Of a DNA stretch of 64,000 nucleotides, positions 1-20,885 are shown in pieces. The DNA comes from Sclerurus mexicanus (Eukaryota > Chordata > Aves > Passeriformes > Furnariidae). Both the position numbers and the translations under genes were made by a program. The notes beneath the pieces were generated by a model. That model did no database searches. It was not told where the DNA came from and saw nothing but the letters and a program-made list of their open reading frames with translations. The stretch covers positions 412,028-476,027 of the forward strand of contig VWZF01005933.1 in NCBI GenBank assembly GCA_013396755.1, given 5' to 3'. Numbering within the stretch: position 1 is the stretch's first letter; the number at the start of each line of letters is the position of its first letter.

Positions 1-3000
1 CCAACAAAACAAACAAAAAAGCTTAGTTCATGTCTCTTTTGTGCGTGATTAGTTGCTCCTGGAACAGCGAGGTTTTTTTTAAATTTAGCAAAACTTGGAA
101 TTCTTCCCTAGCTAAAACTTGACGTAGGACTTTGGGCTGCTGCTTCTCGATTCTCTTCAAAAAATACCCTCCTCTGAACATTATCCCTTCTGGGAGGAAA
201 GGAGGCTGTGAAGGTACCACGGGCAACTTGTGACTTTAGGAATAGCAGTGTTGGTCTTTGTAATCAGCTACTTCTTGATCTCTTTCTCATGGAGCAGCCA
301 TTGTTCTGACACTGTATATTCCAGACATCTGTGGTCCTCCCATCCCCCAAAGTATGCAAGTGGTGAATGGAAAGAGGCTGGGCTGGTATGCTGAGGTCGA
401 CGGACGGAAATCAAGGAGGGGTTTTAGTAAAACGGGATCTTTATGTGCTGAGACTGTAGTCAAGGCAAAGACGCGACAACTACCTGAAAGTGTGTCGGGA
501 TTTTCTTGATGCTAAGTTTGGACACACCAGAGAGCAACTTCTCAATTATGATTTTGCTTCTGAATGACAAAAAGGTACTACTGTAAGGCTCTAAAAAACC
601 CACAAGAGGCAAAACTTACTGGTGTGTATCGAGCAAAGTTATAATGTGAATTTCAGTAACTAACAGTCCACGTACCTAATGTTCATGCACTTTTAATAAG
701 AAGGTACTGACAGCTGCAGGTATGTGGCTACTGTGTCGACTGTCTAATGGCTGGTAAGGCTGCAAATGAGGCTCCTTAGGTACTCAGACAAGAGTTTAAG
801 GCTCTCTAAATTCAGTCATTCAGTACAAAATCATATTGCATGTCTTGTTCTGAGGTTGTTGTAGAGAAGTGTCATATTCGTTTGTCTATTAGTTCAGATG
901 TTTTCTTTTTAGTTATAAACTAATATGGGTGGGAATATTCATGTTGGCCTGTATGGCTGATCTTTTCAAAGGGTCTAGGAGAGAAGTGAGTAAAAACACG
1001 TTGGAAAGGATGTCAAGCACAATAGCTTTTAAAAGCAAGGATTTAATACAAAGTAAAGACTAGAAAAGTCAGTTCTTCAAATGTTGTGTTACAGCCTTAT
1101 TAACCTAAGCTTCCTTTTTCTTGCCTAAGCTATAAATAGGCTGGGCTCTCTGCATGGTGTATAGTCTACTACAGACACCAGTGTTTTGCTGTGACTACAT
1201 GGTGTGTCGGTGACTGGCTTATCAAACCTTGGCCATGAAACCTGGTTGCCCTTCAGACATATGATTTCTTTGTGGAACAGATGCCAGTCTTTTGTGACTT
1301 TACCTCTGAATTAACATTCTGGAATACTGTGTTCTGAAGAGTTAAACTTGAGTTTTGGGGGATGTTAAGAAAAACAGTATTAGCTGCCTTCTGAATTCAT
1401 TTTGCAGTATTTTAAGGGGTAGAAAGGGAAGAACAAGGATGGGACAGCAAATGTGGCTGTTGTAAGTTTCTGTCTCAGAAACTGAAGTCTATGTGGTCTG
1501 GCACTCCTGGATAAGAATGTTTCTGCAAAATATTGTCTAGTAGGCAGACTAGTGTGCAAATACAGCAGTAATCAAAATCACTTATGTTAATTCATAGTTA
1601 AAGCTGGTAACACAGGGATTGTGGTGATCATGCAGTTGCCTGCAGCAAAGCTTGTTCTGTGGCTCTGGTAGCTTGCATACCGTGGCAGGAAAATCAGGAC
1701 TGACCTTGCTTATCTTGAACATCATACTTCAGGAAGCCTGATAAAACCTGGTGAGAAACTGTGCAGGCAGTTGTAACTTGCTCTTGGGTCCTCACATGTG
1801 CTTGCAAGCTCTGAGCCCAGTGCCTTGCTGGGTGACTGAGTGGTAGCAGAGAAATGGCAAATTTCTTGGAAGTAAATATCATGTGTGACTCTTCTTGTCT
1901 CTTAAGATAAAATTATTATCCCGGGTAGGCCAGTATTGCTGATTCTGCAGTTAAGCATTGGAATCTTGTTTTGGAGGTGCTTTGAGGTTATGCACCAATG
2001 GAATTGGTTAGACTTACCAACATAAGGCAGCCTGAAAGTGGTTAACTTTTAATATCCATTTCTGGCATGTGCTTCCAAGGTAAAACTTGCTGTAGTCTGT
2101 GATCAGGCTTTAGCTCAAGAGGATAATGTCTTAGAATATGCTGGCATTGTGTAGTCCGTGTTGCCTCATGAGAAGAAAGAATCCAGAAAAGTTGGGGGGT
2201 TTTTTGTTTGTATTTTTGGGTTTTTTGGCGCTGACAGGTAACTTCAGTGCAAGGGAGAGAACTAATGGAAGTCTTATTCCAGCATTTTGGTCTGTGTGGA
2301 GCACCAAACTGATGAGGTGAGCAGGTGAAACATACCTATAGCTCAACGTGCTCTCGTGAATCTGTGAACTCTGGTATGTGAAAGCAAATGCATCCTGTAC
2401 TTTTGTTGCCTTGGGAAGTAAGGATGCAAACGTTCCTTTACCGTAGAACTTTTTGTTCATGTTCCAAGTTGCTTTAGGAAACAATGTATGCTAGCTGGAT
2501 TAGTATTGCAGAAGTGAAGTGCTTGTTCTGTTACTTAACACTAAATCAACTCTGGAGCCTTGTCTGAGGAATGACTTAGTTCACTTAAAGGTTGAAAGAG
2601 TTAATCTCGTATTCTATGTTGTGCTTTTAAAAAATGGTATGAGCTAGCTGGATTTTGCTGGAGTTGGCAAACGCAGTGTGCGCTGTAAGTGTATTTGCTG
2701 GAACTAGCATTTCTAGGCTGACTTACTGTGCTAAATAGACTTGTATAAATTGGAAAAGTTTGCCAACTCTGCAGCAACTGTAGCAAGTAGTGCTGTATTG
2801 TCCTGGCAACAATTCAGGTGCCCTCCAGTGGCCAGAAATCTTAACATCCTAAACGTGCTGATAAATGCAGTGCCTTGTCAGTTTGCCTTAATTAAAATTG
2901 AGTTGAAGAAACATCTTTTGGTGTCAGACTTCATTAGCATGTTTGTTGTTCAAACAGTACTTTTTTGGAGTGTTGGTGTGTCTTATTGTAAATACATAGT

Positions 3001-3839
3001 TATTTTGACAGACAAGCAAAGACAGCCACTTTCAGATTCATAAGTATTTCATTAGTGTCAGTGCAATTATGACTAATCACTCTGGTTTCTTAAACTGTGG
3101 AGATTAATGTTTAACATCCATGTTCAGGGCTGGCTACGTGGTTGCAGCCTAAGAAGAACCGAGATTATGGTAGCTACTTCCTGGTTTAGAAGGCAGATTG
3201 TTTGCTAAATTGTTGCTGTATTAGAGTGGAATGGATGTTTCAAGTTCTACACAGACAAGAAGGAAAGATACTTCTGTATCACAGTGGCTGTCAACCACCC
3301 AACAGCCTTGTTAGTGATGTACATGATCATGGTAAATCACTGCAGAACCATTCAGTGTCTTTTTGACACTCAAAACTATGTGGGGCAGGGAAATTTAAGG
3401 GCTCACAGTGGTTTGTTGCTGAACTTTGTTAGTGTTAAAATGTGGCATAATATTCATCCAGATTATCATTGATTGCCTCTAAATGGTCATGATAGCAGCT
3501 TTTTTTTTTATTTTTGTATGTGGCTACATAAGACTAAAGAATGAATTTTGATCCTGGCTACTGCCATCTCTACTATGGACATCTTACTCAGTGATAAGTG
3601 TGGGCACGTGAACCAAAAGATGTAAATCAGTACAAATTTATTAGGTGAGTTCTGTGAGCAGACTAAACCTTGGATAGAAACACTGGACAGGAGTGTGTGT
3701 AGTGTAGATACCTGTGTCCTGCAAATGAAAGGTGGGAGCTGTCGAGGCTGTGATAATAAAACTGTTTTGCCCAACCATGAAGATACTCAAACTTAGTGAA
3801 TGTTGCATGAAACCCTAACTGGAAATGCCTGCCAGTGAC

Positions 3840-3860
3840 CAATGGATTTCAAATCCATTG
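3840..3860. repeat. 21-nt near-perfect palindrome
   Basis: CAATGGATTT, C, AAATCCATTG: 10-bp perfect arms around one base, in CTNNB1 intron 1. Confidence 0.8.
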
Positions 3861-4503
3861 CTGAACAGAAGTGGCTTAGTAACTGTTTTGAGGTTACTTG
3901 CATGTGTTTGTGGTGCTTAGTTGGTGAAAACAATTAAGGCATAACAGTAACTGGGTTGGTAATCTTGTTAAGAACTTAATGCAAGTTCATAAACTTGAAA
4001 CTGTCATATCAACTGCTGTCAAAAGATTACTGCGTACATTATGTGGACAAGTTCATTACCTTTGTTCTCAAGATGGATGTATAATGCCTGATTTGTAGTT
4101 GAAGCAGTTTTCACATCATAACATTTAAGATTATCATCAGCTCCTCTCTTGGACAGTCAGAAGTATGCTTAGGTACTTGGAGTCAATTTTCCCTATTAAT
4201 AAAGTAAAGGTTTTTGCTAGTGTTGCATACACTTGTCAATGAAAAGCTTTCTTAAATCATGACTTTCAAACATGGCCTGATAACTTGTCAACTTGAGCAC
4301 AGCTGCTGCTTATAGGTCTTAGAAACAACCAGAAATTTCTATAGAGAGCAAATAAATACCCAGAGCAGAAAATGTTTTGTTTGCAGATATTGTTAGAGGC
4401 TGCTGGTATAGTTGCCCATGATTTTGATTATATAGGATTGTGTTGACAGACCTCTTGCAGCTCTTGAATGTTTTCTAGGTAAAGGGTAACAATAATTGTG
4501 CTC

Positions 4504-4517
4504 TGGATCCGGATCCA
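4504..4517. repeat. 14-bp perfect palindrome
   Basis: TGGATCCGGATCCA, which contains two GGATCC sites back to back, in CTNNB1 intron 1. Confidence 0.85.
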
Positions 4518-7500
4518 AACACTTAATTTCTAAAGTGACAATCTCCAGTGCTGTGAGATTTCAGCTATTGCAGTCTAAGTGTGCTTTTAAGTAAGAGTAT
4601 GGGAGTATGTGTATAGGTGCCGTCTTTACATTGTGTAGGATGCCCAGCCATATGCCTCTGGGAGCCTTAGGCTCTGGCCAGCATCAAACAAAATTCTATA
4701 GGTCATCACTGATAGTTGTAAGAAATTGTGGTGGTAGATAACTGCTACCAAGTCCCTTTTGACATATCTAGGTGTCCCATCAGGCTGTAATTTATGCCAA
4801 AGTTGCTCTAAAATGTCTGTGCTAAAGAGCGAAGTACTGTGCATCAAAGGCACCAGAGAACCTTTATGTGATATTGCCAGCTTTATTTTTGGGGAGGCTT
4901 CCTGGCAGGTTCTGCAGTAACTTTCCTTGTGTGCTTATCTCTTTCAGTTTCTCATAACTTTGTACATTAGTTATTTCAGGTATTTGTTGGTTGACTGTGG
5001 CTCTCAGACCGAAGTTAACTGTTGCTTAATTCAGACTTCTAATGGACTGTTTTTAAAAGAGTACTTAAACCTTAGTACCTGTGAAGACCCTGATGAATTG
5101 CACAAGCTTTTAGTGCCTAAATACTGTGTTTCAGGACAGGCAATGCTGCAGCTGAGAGATACCAATCTGGCAGGGAAATGTCCGACTTCCACTTTCGGTA
5201 TCTTTTGTTACCTGAACTGTCAGTGGAAAGTTGCTCTTCGCTGATTGATTAAAACTGCCTGTATTCTGTGTGGCTTTCTGTACTTTGGGTGAGCAAGACA
5301 ACATGTGGCTCTTGGTACAACTTACATTATAGTCTCAACTGCACTTGAAACTCGAGTTGTCACAGGTGAACATTTGGCAAGCTGGTTAGGAAGTGTGGTT
5401 CTTTACTCGCCTGCTTTCTCTTTCAGGAGAAAGGAGAAGGTAAATTGAGTGTCCTGTCATATCAGAACACTCTGTAGTGCTCCAGTTCTAATGGAGGAGA
5501 AGTGTGATAGAATGGAACCTTAGAGCTGTGTTGTAAAGTTCTCGTGGCCCCTTTGCCTCCTCTGTCACATGTGCTGAAGACTGGATGGATTGAAAAATAA
5601 GCCTCAAGTTTTTGGAACTTGCAACTGGAGTTTTTCCTTCACTTTTTTTTTTCCCTAGATATTTTTGAGGAATTAATTATTTTTTTTTCAATACAGCTAA
5701 CCCAGTGTTTTAAGTCTAGTCAAGACTTCCAGATGCCTTTATCAAGCAGTTGTAATCAACTTGGAGAAATCTAGCAAGAACAGAAATATTTACATGCTGT
5801 TTGCTTTAGTTAATGAGCATGTGAATAGAAACTCTACTCTGTGCTCTTAATTGGTCTTAGATGACTGAAAATAGACAGACATAACACTTTATTTTGTGCT
5901 GCAACATCAAATGAACTCTTAAAAAAAAAAGCTAGTGTAGGATGTTCCTTTGCCTTTGTTACGGAAAGGAATTTTTAAGTAATTTCTACGGCAGAAAACA
6001 AGCTGAAAAGCCAGAAAAATTGATGGAATAGCAAACTGGGATGCCTGAAGGAAAAAAATAAATAATGAAGTGAAAATGAAGCAGCAAAGAACAGTGGCTG
6101 AAATGGAGGTAACTTGCAGTGAGTATTGGCAGATGTGTGCTGTCAAATACCCCTCTTCCACTTTCAATCTGTGGATTATCTGGGCTAGTTTGTTGCCTCT
6201 TTCAGTATGTATTAAGGATATTTAAAGCTTGCAAGTTGTAACCTTTTAACCTTTGAGGTCAGTAAAGCAGAGATACCATTCAGATTTCTTAATTTCATCA
6301 TGTTTGGTAGAAGAAACAGATTTTAGACTTTCAGGACTTAATAATAAGAGAATTTAAAGATCAGCATAACACTGTTGTGTATTCTGGGTTCACACTCGAA
6401 TTTACTGTAGTCTGATTAGCTAAATCTAAAATATTGCTGTTTGCAAGGCGTCTTCTAACTTTCTTCAGGCATTAGTGGAATGCATTGTCTGAAGTATTCT
6501 AGCCTGTATAAATTTGAGCTGGATGGATTACATAGGATGCTGAGTCTGTCACTGGAATGAAGAAGAACACTGCACTAAGCAAGAGTCGCTTAGTGGTTGG
6601 AGTGAATGATGCTAACTAAGCAAATGTTGTTTGAGGAAATGACCCGAGCAATTCTGTTGTGAGTTAAAGTTTATAAAACATTTTGTTCTGTTGCAGTCCA
6701 GGATCACTAAGGTGGATTTCACTGTGGGCGCATTCTGTGCCATTCAGGCCAAGGTTATTGGTAGCTCTTAGCTTTCAATGGAACTACTCAAATAGTTGAA
6801 GTTGCTACATCTTGGCACAACACTTGAATATAGTAATACTGCTTTATTTCTTGCCGTGGCATTTCTTCTGAGGTGGTAGTGAAGGCTAGAGATCAATTTT
6901 TCTACCATGTAACGTAAAAGAAGGTAGAAAAGTTCTAAGGCTATGAAAACCTGTGGTGGGTTTTTTCCTTTTAGAGGAAAAAGGCAGCATAGTGTGACTT
7001 GTTTCATTTTAATGTTATGTACTGTGTAAGCTATTTCCATTTACTTAAGATATCTTCTCATCAGCCATCTGAATATATTTTTACCCAGTATTAAATATCA
7101 GCCTGCTGAAAGCAGAAGGAAGCCTGACATTACTATGCAATACATGGAGTTTTGTATTCTGATTCTTGGTATGGATAACAAGATAAACCTTAACTTTACT
7201 ATCTCCACAAATATCCAAGTGGTGCATGGCTTTGTTTAATGCAATAGTTTATAGCCCTAAAATGTTATTTGAGAGCCAGTTTTCAATGAGTGTCATAGTA
7301 GTTTTCATCCATCCAGGTCCTTAAAGCACTGGTGTGAAGAAGCTACTCTGGGTGGGTAACTAATTTCACAATCAAGGCCTTCTAATGCTTGCATACAGCT
7401 AATTGCAAAATAATCTGCTCACACTGCATATAACTATTCATTTTAGAGTGGATAAGGTGACTGAGGACTGCAAATGCTAATACTTGAGACAGAATATGGG

Positions 7501-10500
7501 AATGCTCTTCATTTTTTTTTTCTTCATATGGAAATGTATTTGAGAAAATTTGTGTTTTATCCTGTGTGGTAACTTTGTACAAGAAAAATAAATTTTTTTT
7601 AAAATACAAGTGTTCAGACTGAAGTTCAAGCACATTATCTGTTCAAATAAAGTATCTTCTGTTCATTGTGCAGAAAAAAGTGTAAACACAGACTGTCATT
7701 CCTACAGTAAGCTTCTAAAATTCCTTAAGACACAACACCAAAACTATACTTTCAGAACTTCTTACCAGTCTTACAGAAGCATCTGGTACATGAAGGGCCT
7801 CCAGAATTACCTACAAAGCATACTTTTTGGTGTATCTGGGTAGATAGAAGAGGATTTTATCCAAATGGAGATAAGGAATAATTAGAAGTTTACAGCAGAT
7901 TGCATCATGTCTTCATAAGACTAAGAGAGGTAGAAGTAGGTTTGTTTGTTGTGGGGTGGGTTAGATCAAAAATTGCTTAGGGAGAGAGGCCAGCCACTCC
8001 TGCCTTAAAGTGCTTCTGTACCAGGAAAGCTTTTCTTCCCAATGTTTCCACTGTCAGCATTGTCTTACTTGGATGATTCTCAATCTCCCTGTTCTAGAAA
8101 ACAGGCTAACAACTTCCAGGATAAGATTCAAGAGGCTTTAAAAAGTAAAATAAAAAAAAATATCCTTAATTGGATGTATTTTCCAAATCTTCCACTTGAA
8201 AACTAAGGTTAATAGGAAGCTTCCACTACATTAAGAACAGAAATATAAGGACTTGGGTCTTCAGCTCATAGAAATGAGTGCTGTAGTTACGTGGTGTCAT
8301 TAGTTGTGAACTGGTGTTGCCTGTATATTTTGGCTACAGACTTTTGCAAAGCAGATCCAAGGGTAACATGGTCAGGCAGCTGCCTGAAACAAAGACCAGT
8401 TATAAAATCTGACTCAAAGAATGCTTCCATTAACACCTTGGGAATAGTTGCAATAACTTCAGAGCACTTAGAGACAAACTATTTTCCCATATATGAACTT
8501 CTCTTCCCTTTTGTGTAGATGATACAAATTTTTTTTAATTTTTTTTTAATTGCTGTAACCATCATAAAATGATTAGAAACTGCTTGCCCTATGTAAGAAA
8601 GTGTGTCATTCAGAACTGGTGCTTAGTTTAAAGCTACAGTTGCTTTGTCTGTCCTAGATGAGATGTATGAAAACATGGTCAGTGGACATGTTCCCCTTCA
8701 GTAAATCATGGTGATTGGATGTATCAGTCTGGATTTCTCATACAAGGTTTAGTAACATGCTTCTCTCAAGCTAAAGATGTATTGAAGACTTGCAAACTGT
8801 GACCTGCTTTATAAATGTGACTGGAATGTGGGGAGAAGTGCTTATCAGATCAGTTAGATGTAATTTGAATCTGTCTTAATGTAGAGAATTGTTCAGATTT
8901 GAGAACTGCTGTAGGCTTGTTGACTTCCTTGGCACATGCCCTAACGATACTTAATAAGAAATACCTAATCAGAAATAATATCTAATACTTTTCCCATTTG
9001 TTTTGAAAACTGAGATATTTGAATTGTCTTCTCTAGGAACTTGAAATAATTAGATTACAAGTCTTCTAAGCTTGCAGAGCCACCTTTCTCAGTTTTTTAT
9101 ACTGGGACAGATGGTACACAATACAGCCTCGAGCTGTGTCTTGCACTGCTCTTCATATGAGTAGTTTAATACATAGTTTTTAAACCTCCATTTAACCCCA
9201 AACCTGATGACGCTTGCTAAGCAAGGGGATACTGTCATGGGGGATGAGGAGCTTTTTAATAAGTGAAGAGTCTCACAACTCCTAGCAGTGCATCCATATA
9301 AATTTCTGTGTAACATGACATTTACCAAAATTCAGATATTTGAGTACCAGCTAGTCTTCAAAAACAGTGAGGCTTATAGAGGCTGGCTCTTATGCTGAGG
9401 TTTGTTTGTAAAGTATACTGAGGCATTCTGTCTCTCCCTGATGGCAGAGATCTGTGTGACTGACCTTGACTCTAATGTCACTAGTTGTGTCCTCCAGTTA
9501 ATTTGAATAAGGGTAAAGGAACTGGTATATTTTTCATGGTTGAAGAATACAAGCTTAATTATTGTTCCAGTGTTTTGTTTTGTTTCCCCTTTCCCACCAC
9601 CTTGCCCACGTGTACTTATCCAGTTTGTGAGGAAAATGAACAGCACAAATGTTTGTACCCAGCCTGGTGGTGTTGCTCCCTTTGTGTATGTATAGTGGTT
9701 AACCTTGGCAGTGACAAACAGGAAGGCAAAGTCAGCAACTTGCCTGGACTCAGTTTACCCCCGTGTAAAATGAGAAGAGAATGTGAAAGGAAAGATGGGA
9801 GAATGTTCAGTTGCAGAAAACTTTAAACTCTGATTACCTTTGGTGGGCAGTTATCTGGAACTCCTAGGGTGAAACCAGATTTCCTATCTAAATAATGAAT
9901 AAAAAAAGCTACTAGGAGTTGCTGAGGGGGTTACAGGTGTATGAAATGCAGATTAGGATGTTAGAACTTTCAGATGCAGCTAGCAGGGTCAGCGTTCCAA
10001 AGACTGGATGTCTGACTGGTAATGCAGTTCTGAACACCTAATCAGTATTTTTCATTGCTATTTTGTAGATGTTCTTCAGCTTTATTTTGGAGTAGTGCTG
10101 CAGTTCAGTGGCTAGTATGGCCTGTTGAATTTTACCTAATGGTGCAGCTGTTCTTTTGATCTCTTCAGGCTGCTGAAATTGAAACAGCCATTTCAGACTG
10201 CAAATGCTGTAGGCCAGTTGCCTTCATTTGTGCAGAATTCAACAGTGGAAGGAAATTATAAATGTTGTTCCCAAGCCCCGTGTTGAATCCCAGGTGGTGG
10301 GAAATATCTCTAAGTGTAGTCACCACTCTTAACATACTGGTAGATGAACCAGTCAACCTCAAAACTAGTTTGGTGTTCATTTTTTTAGTGTAGTCTTGAT
10401 GGGAGGAGACTGGAAGGGTTGCAATAAAAATAGACTTGGGGGTTTTTTTGTGCTAAGCATATTGTGAATTCTGTATAGCAGCTAGATCTTGCCCAGTTTT

Positions 10501-12456
10501 CTATTGGAAATGTCACATCTGCCTGTGAGAACTACAGAGAGCAAAAATACAAGTTTTACTGTTGGTGCTTTTTCACTTCTTTCTGTTTGGAAGGTGTGAG
10601 TGGGAATGACACATAATGCATAAGACCTGCAGAGAGCTCTCAAACTTTTGTATAGGTGCTTCCTCCAGCTTAGCTACTCATTAGAATTTTTGCATTAATG
10701 ATGAACTGACAGCATGACTAAGTCTTTCTTTCTCTTACCACTCTTACTCCTGCACTTTTAACAGCACATCGGAAGAATCCAGTGTTAGAGTGACTTAAAA
10801 AAAAATGGCTGCATTGTCAGAACATCTTCCATGCAGATTGTGAGGAGTAGACTTGGCTAATCTCTTCCTGTCTTCCAGGCTGTGGAGGAGGATCAGTTTA
10901 GGGACCTAAGCATTTCCAACTGCATAACAGAGAACTTACATACATAACAGAGTTGTTGTGTTATGTCTTATATCAGCTTAATGCTGCTTATCTGCTGCAG
11001 ATGCAGATCTACTGTCCATTTTAAAAGAGCCAGGGAACAGTTGCTGCCAAAAGTTGTGGGAGTGCAGAGTCAGGACAAACAGCATTGGCATTTGTACAGC
11101 AAAGTAACAAGATTGCTCAGGAGCTGCTGGAGTATCTTGCAGCTGGCTCAGAGACAGTGATATACAAATTTGCCTCAGAGTTGCTTCATGTATTCAGTGG
11201 GACTTTTAAAACTGTTGGCCTGTCCTTTGTTTAATTATGATTTTCTAAAAAATACTTCTGAAGGAAACAAACTGGAAAACCTGTCTTTACACAAATAGTG
11301 TCAAATGGACTTTGTTCTCCTGACAAACAGTACTGCAGACCTTTAAAGAGATTAGTGGCCTGCCTTTACTTCATTGTCCAGGAATGTTTGATCAGCACAT
11401 GTCTAACACCTAACTGGCACATTGAAAGCTGATTGCTGCAAGAGATGGTTTTGCTCACTGTGCTACCTACCACTACAAATGTTTCTGCTTGGCTGGCTCC
11501 CAGGACAGGCTGTCACCAGCTCTGTGTCTGTGCTGGAAACAGTGTTGGACTGTGCAGGTGATGGGGAGCAAATGAAATAAAAGTGATCCATTGTGGAGCT
11601 GTGGCCTCATATTTCTCTTTCTGGATTAGTGAAAAGACAGCTACAGGTTTATGGTACAAATACTTCCATACTGCTTGATGGTATCAAATGGAGGTGCATA
11701 CTGATAATTTGGATAGGGCATTTGACCATCTTTCAGCCTCCTGCCCCCAGTTATCTTGGCTTTCTGTGCAAAAAATAAAAATGAGTTTGGTGACTTAATT
11801 TGTGTGTAACTAAAGGACAGTATTTTTTTTTAGTGAGGCTGTTTCAATTTTCAGTTTTAACTTCAAGGAGTTTTGTGCAGGACGAAACCTTTCTTGTTGT
11901 GGTACAGGAAAGGAGTAAAGGAGGAGGTGCAATTATACCTATTTAGGTAGTCTTTGTGCCATTGAAATAATAGCATTTTGCCTTAAATGTTCATTTCAGC
12001 TTTCCCCATGAAAATTCATGTTGTAGCCCTGTATCAAACAGTTTCTCTAGTATCTTAAGAGTGGTGTATCTCTGAGGGGAATGAGGAAGTCTGACATTTA
12101 GCCCTTGTCTTTACGGCATGTTCCAGCTGTGGAATTTAATGGCTGGATTTCCTCTTGCACAAGGATAGAGGAGTGAAAAATAGCTCCATCATGGTCAGTC
12201 TTCAACTCTCTCTTGCAGGTTTAAGAGGAGAATATATCTTACGTATAGTCTGACAGAAAAAGTCTAGGTGATACATCATGTTCTTTTGCATGTCTGCCCA
12301 TGGGGGTTTACTAATTAGCATTTGAGTATACTCACTGTAGTAATGAAATGGCAAGATGTGCGAAGTCTGAGTTTGCAATTCTGGTGTTCTAATATGAAAT
12401 CTTGTCTTAGTAGCTCTGATTATTGTTTAATAACTTCTAACCTTGCTCTTTTTTAG

Positions 12457-12504
12457 GATCTCTGAAAGGGAGCAGGAAAGAGTTCTGGAAGCATAACAAA
12501 GAAC

Positions 12505-12517
<13 letters not shown>
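12457..12517 (+). CDS. CTNNB1: CTNNB1 exon 2 (5' UTR end plus start codon)
   Basis: This 61-nt exon follows a polypyrimidine tract ending TTTTTTAG and ends before GTATAT. The first 48 nt (12457 to 12504) are 5' UTR. The ATG at 12505 opens M-A-T-Q and leaves one nucleotide for codon 5, which is completed by exon 3. This is the typical vertebrate CTNNB1 layout, with translation beginning in the second exon. Confidence 0.96.
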
Positions 12518-19800
<7,283 letters not shown>

Positions 19801-19812
19801 ATCATCCTTTAG

Positions 19813-20106
19813 GTAAGAAGCTCCAACCTTGAATTTAAAAACAAAACAAAAAAGAGCAAAACAGCTGACTGACCTGAGGACTTGGTTGGCAGGGAGGGAT
19901 TGGCTCGATTGGGTCCCAGTGTGTGCCAGAATAATGAATAAATGCTCTGGAAACACTCGATCAGCACACTCCGAACTGACTTCTGCCGTGAAGTGTGGAA
20001 GTAATTAACTGTAATGTCTTGTGCACTGGCTTCATGCAGTCTTCATGTGTTGGAACAGCCCTTTGTGGCTCAGGAACACTGACTTCTGTGTTTTCTCTCT
20101 TTGCAG
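19813..20106 (+). other. CTNNB1: Optional intron in the CTNNB1 3' UTR
   Basis: Directly after the stop, CCTTTAG is followed by the strong donor GTAAGAAG (19813). The matching acceptor is TCTCTTTGCAG ending at 20106. Human CTNNB1 transcripts are known to splice or retain the same 3' UTR intron, which gives UTR isoforms. Use in this species is inferred, not seen. Confidence 0.78.
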
Positions 20107-20576
20107 CTGTATCATCTGAGTGAACTTGCATTGATTGGCCTGTAGAGTTGCTGAGAGGGCTCGAGGGGTGGGCTAGTATCTCAGAAAGTGCCTGACACAC
20201 TAACCAAGCTGAGTTTCCTATGGGAACAATTGAAGTAAACTTTTTGTTCTGGTCCTTTTTGGTCGAGGAGTAATAATACAAATGGATTTTGGGAGTGATT
20301 CAAGAAACGAAGAATGCACAAGAATGAATTGCAAGATGGAATTTATCAAACCCTAGCCTTGCTTGTTAAAAATTTATTATTTTTTTTAAATCTCTGTAAT
20401 GGTACTGACCTTGCTTGCTTTGGAAGTAGCCTTTCTTTTTGCAGTAATTGTTGTTAGTTTTTTTTAAAGTCTCTCGTAGTATTAAGTTATAGTGAATATG
20501 CTACAGCAGTTTCTAATTTTTAAGGATTGAGTAAAGGTGTAGAACACTAATTCATAATCGCTCTAACTGTATTCTG

Positions 20577-20582
20577 AATAAA
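20577..20582 (+). terminator. Polyadenylation signal AATAAA (proximal), CTNNB1
   Basis: Canonical AATAAA in the conserved context TCTGAATAAAGTGT. It is a likely alternative, shorter 3' end. Confidence 0.7.
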
Positions 20583-20858
20583 GTGTAACATTGTGTAGCC
20601 TTTTTGTATAAAAAACTAGACAAATAGAAATGGTCCAATTAGTTTCCTTTTTAATATGCTTAAAATAAGCAGGTGGATCTATTTCATGTTTTTGATCAAA
20701 AACTTTATCTGGGATATGTCTGGGTAGGGGCCAGTAAGAACTGTTTATTTGGAACCTTGTATTGGACAGTTTACCAGTTGCCTTTTATCCCAAAGTTATT
20801 GTAGCCTGCTGTGATACAGATGCTTCATGAGAAAAATGCAGTTATAAAATGGTTCAAA

Positions 20859-20864
20859 ATTAAA
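20859..20864 (+). terminator. Polyadenylation signal ATTAAA (distal), CTNNB1
   Basis: ATTAAA followed by GTAAACTTTTAATTCA, matching the end of the human CTNNB1 mRNA from memory. Beyond this point similarity and T/G bias stop. Confidence 0.75.
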
Positions 20865-20885
20865 GTAAACTTTTAATTCACTCTG

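Larger units (their letters stand above)
1..12456 (+). other. CTNNB1: CTNNB1 intron 1 (3' part)
   Basis: No coding exon, RNA gene or CpG island was recognised here. The sequence is AT-rich with a visible T and G excess on the plus strand, as expected for the sense strand of a transcribed intron. It holds scattered poly-T/A runs (for example 8527 to 8551) and two small palindromes (3840 to 3860 and 4504 to 4517). The first CTNNB1 exon is non-coding and must lie upstream of the window. The short open frames present are chance frames without similarity to known proteins. Confidence 0.85.
19801..20885 (+). other. CTNNB1: CTNNB1 3' UTR
   Basis: Untranslated tail of CTNNB1. Long blocks, for example about 20131 to 20350 and 20480 to 20700, match the human 3' UTR closely as I remember it, which is unusual for non-coding sequence between birds and mammals. 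The end is placed just after the ATTAAA at 20859; the exact cleavage site is an estimate. Confidence 0.88.

Noticed and set aside
1..240. Search for the CTNNB1 promoter and first exon at the left edge
   Set aside because: There is no CpG island or GC-rich first exon at the start of the window, so the promoter must lie further upstream.
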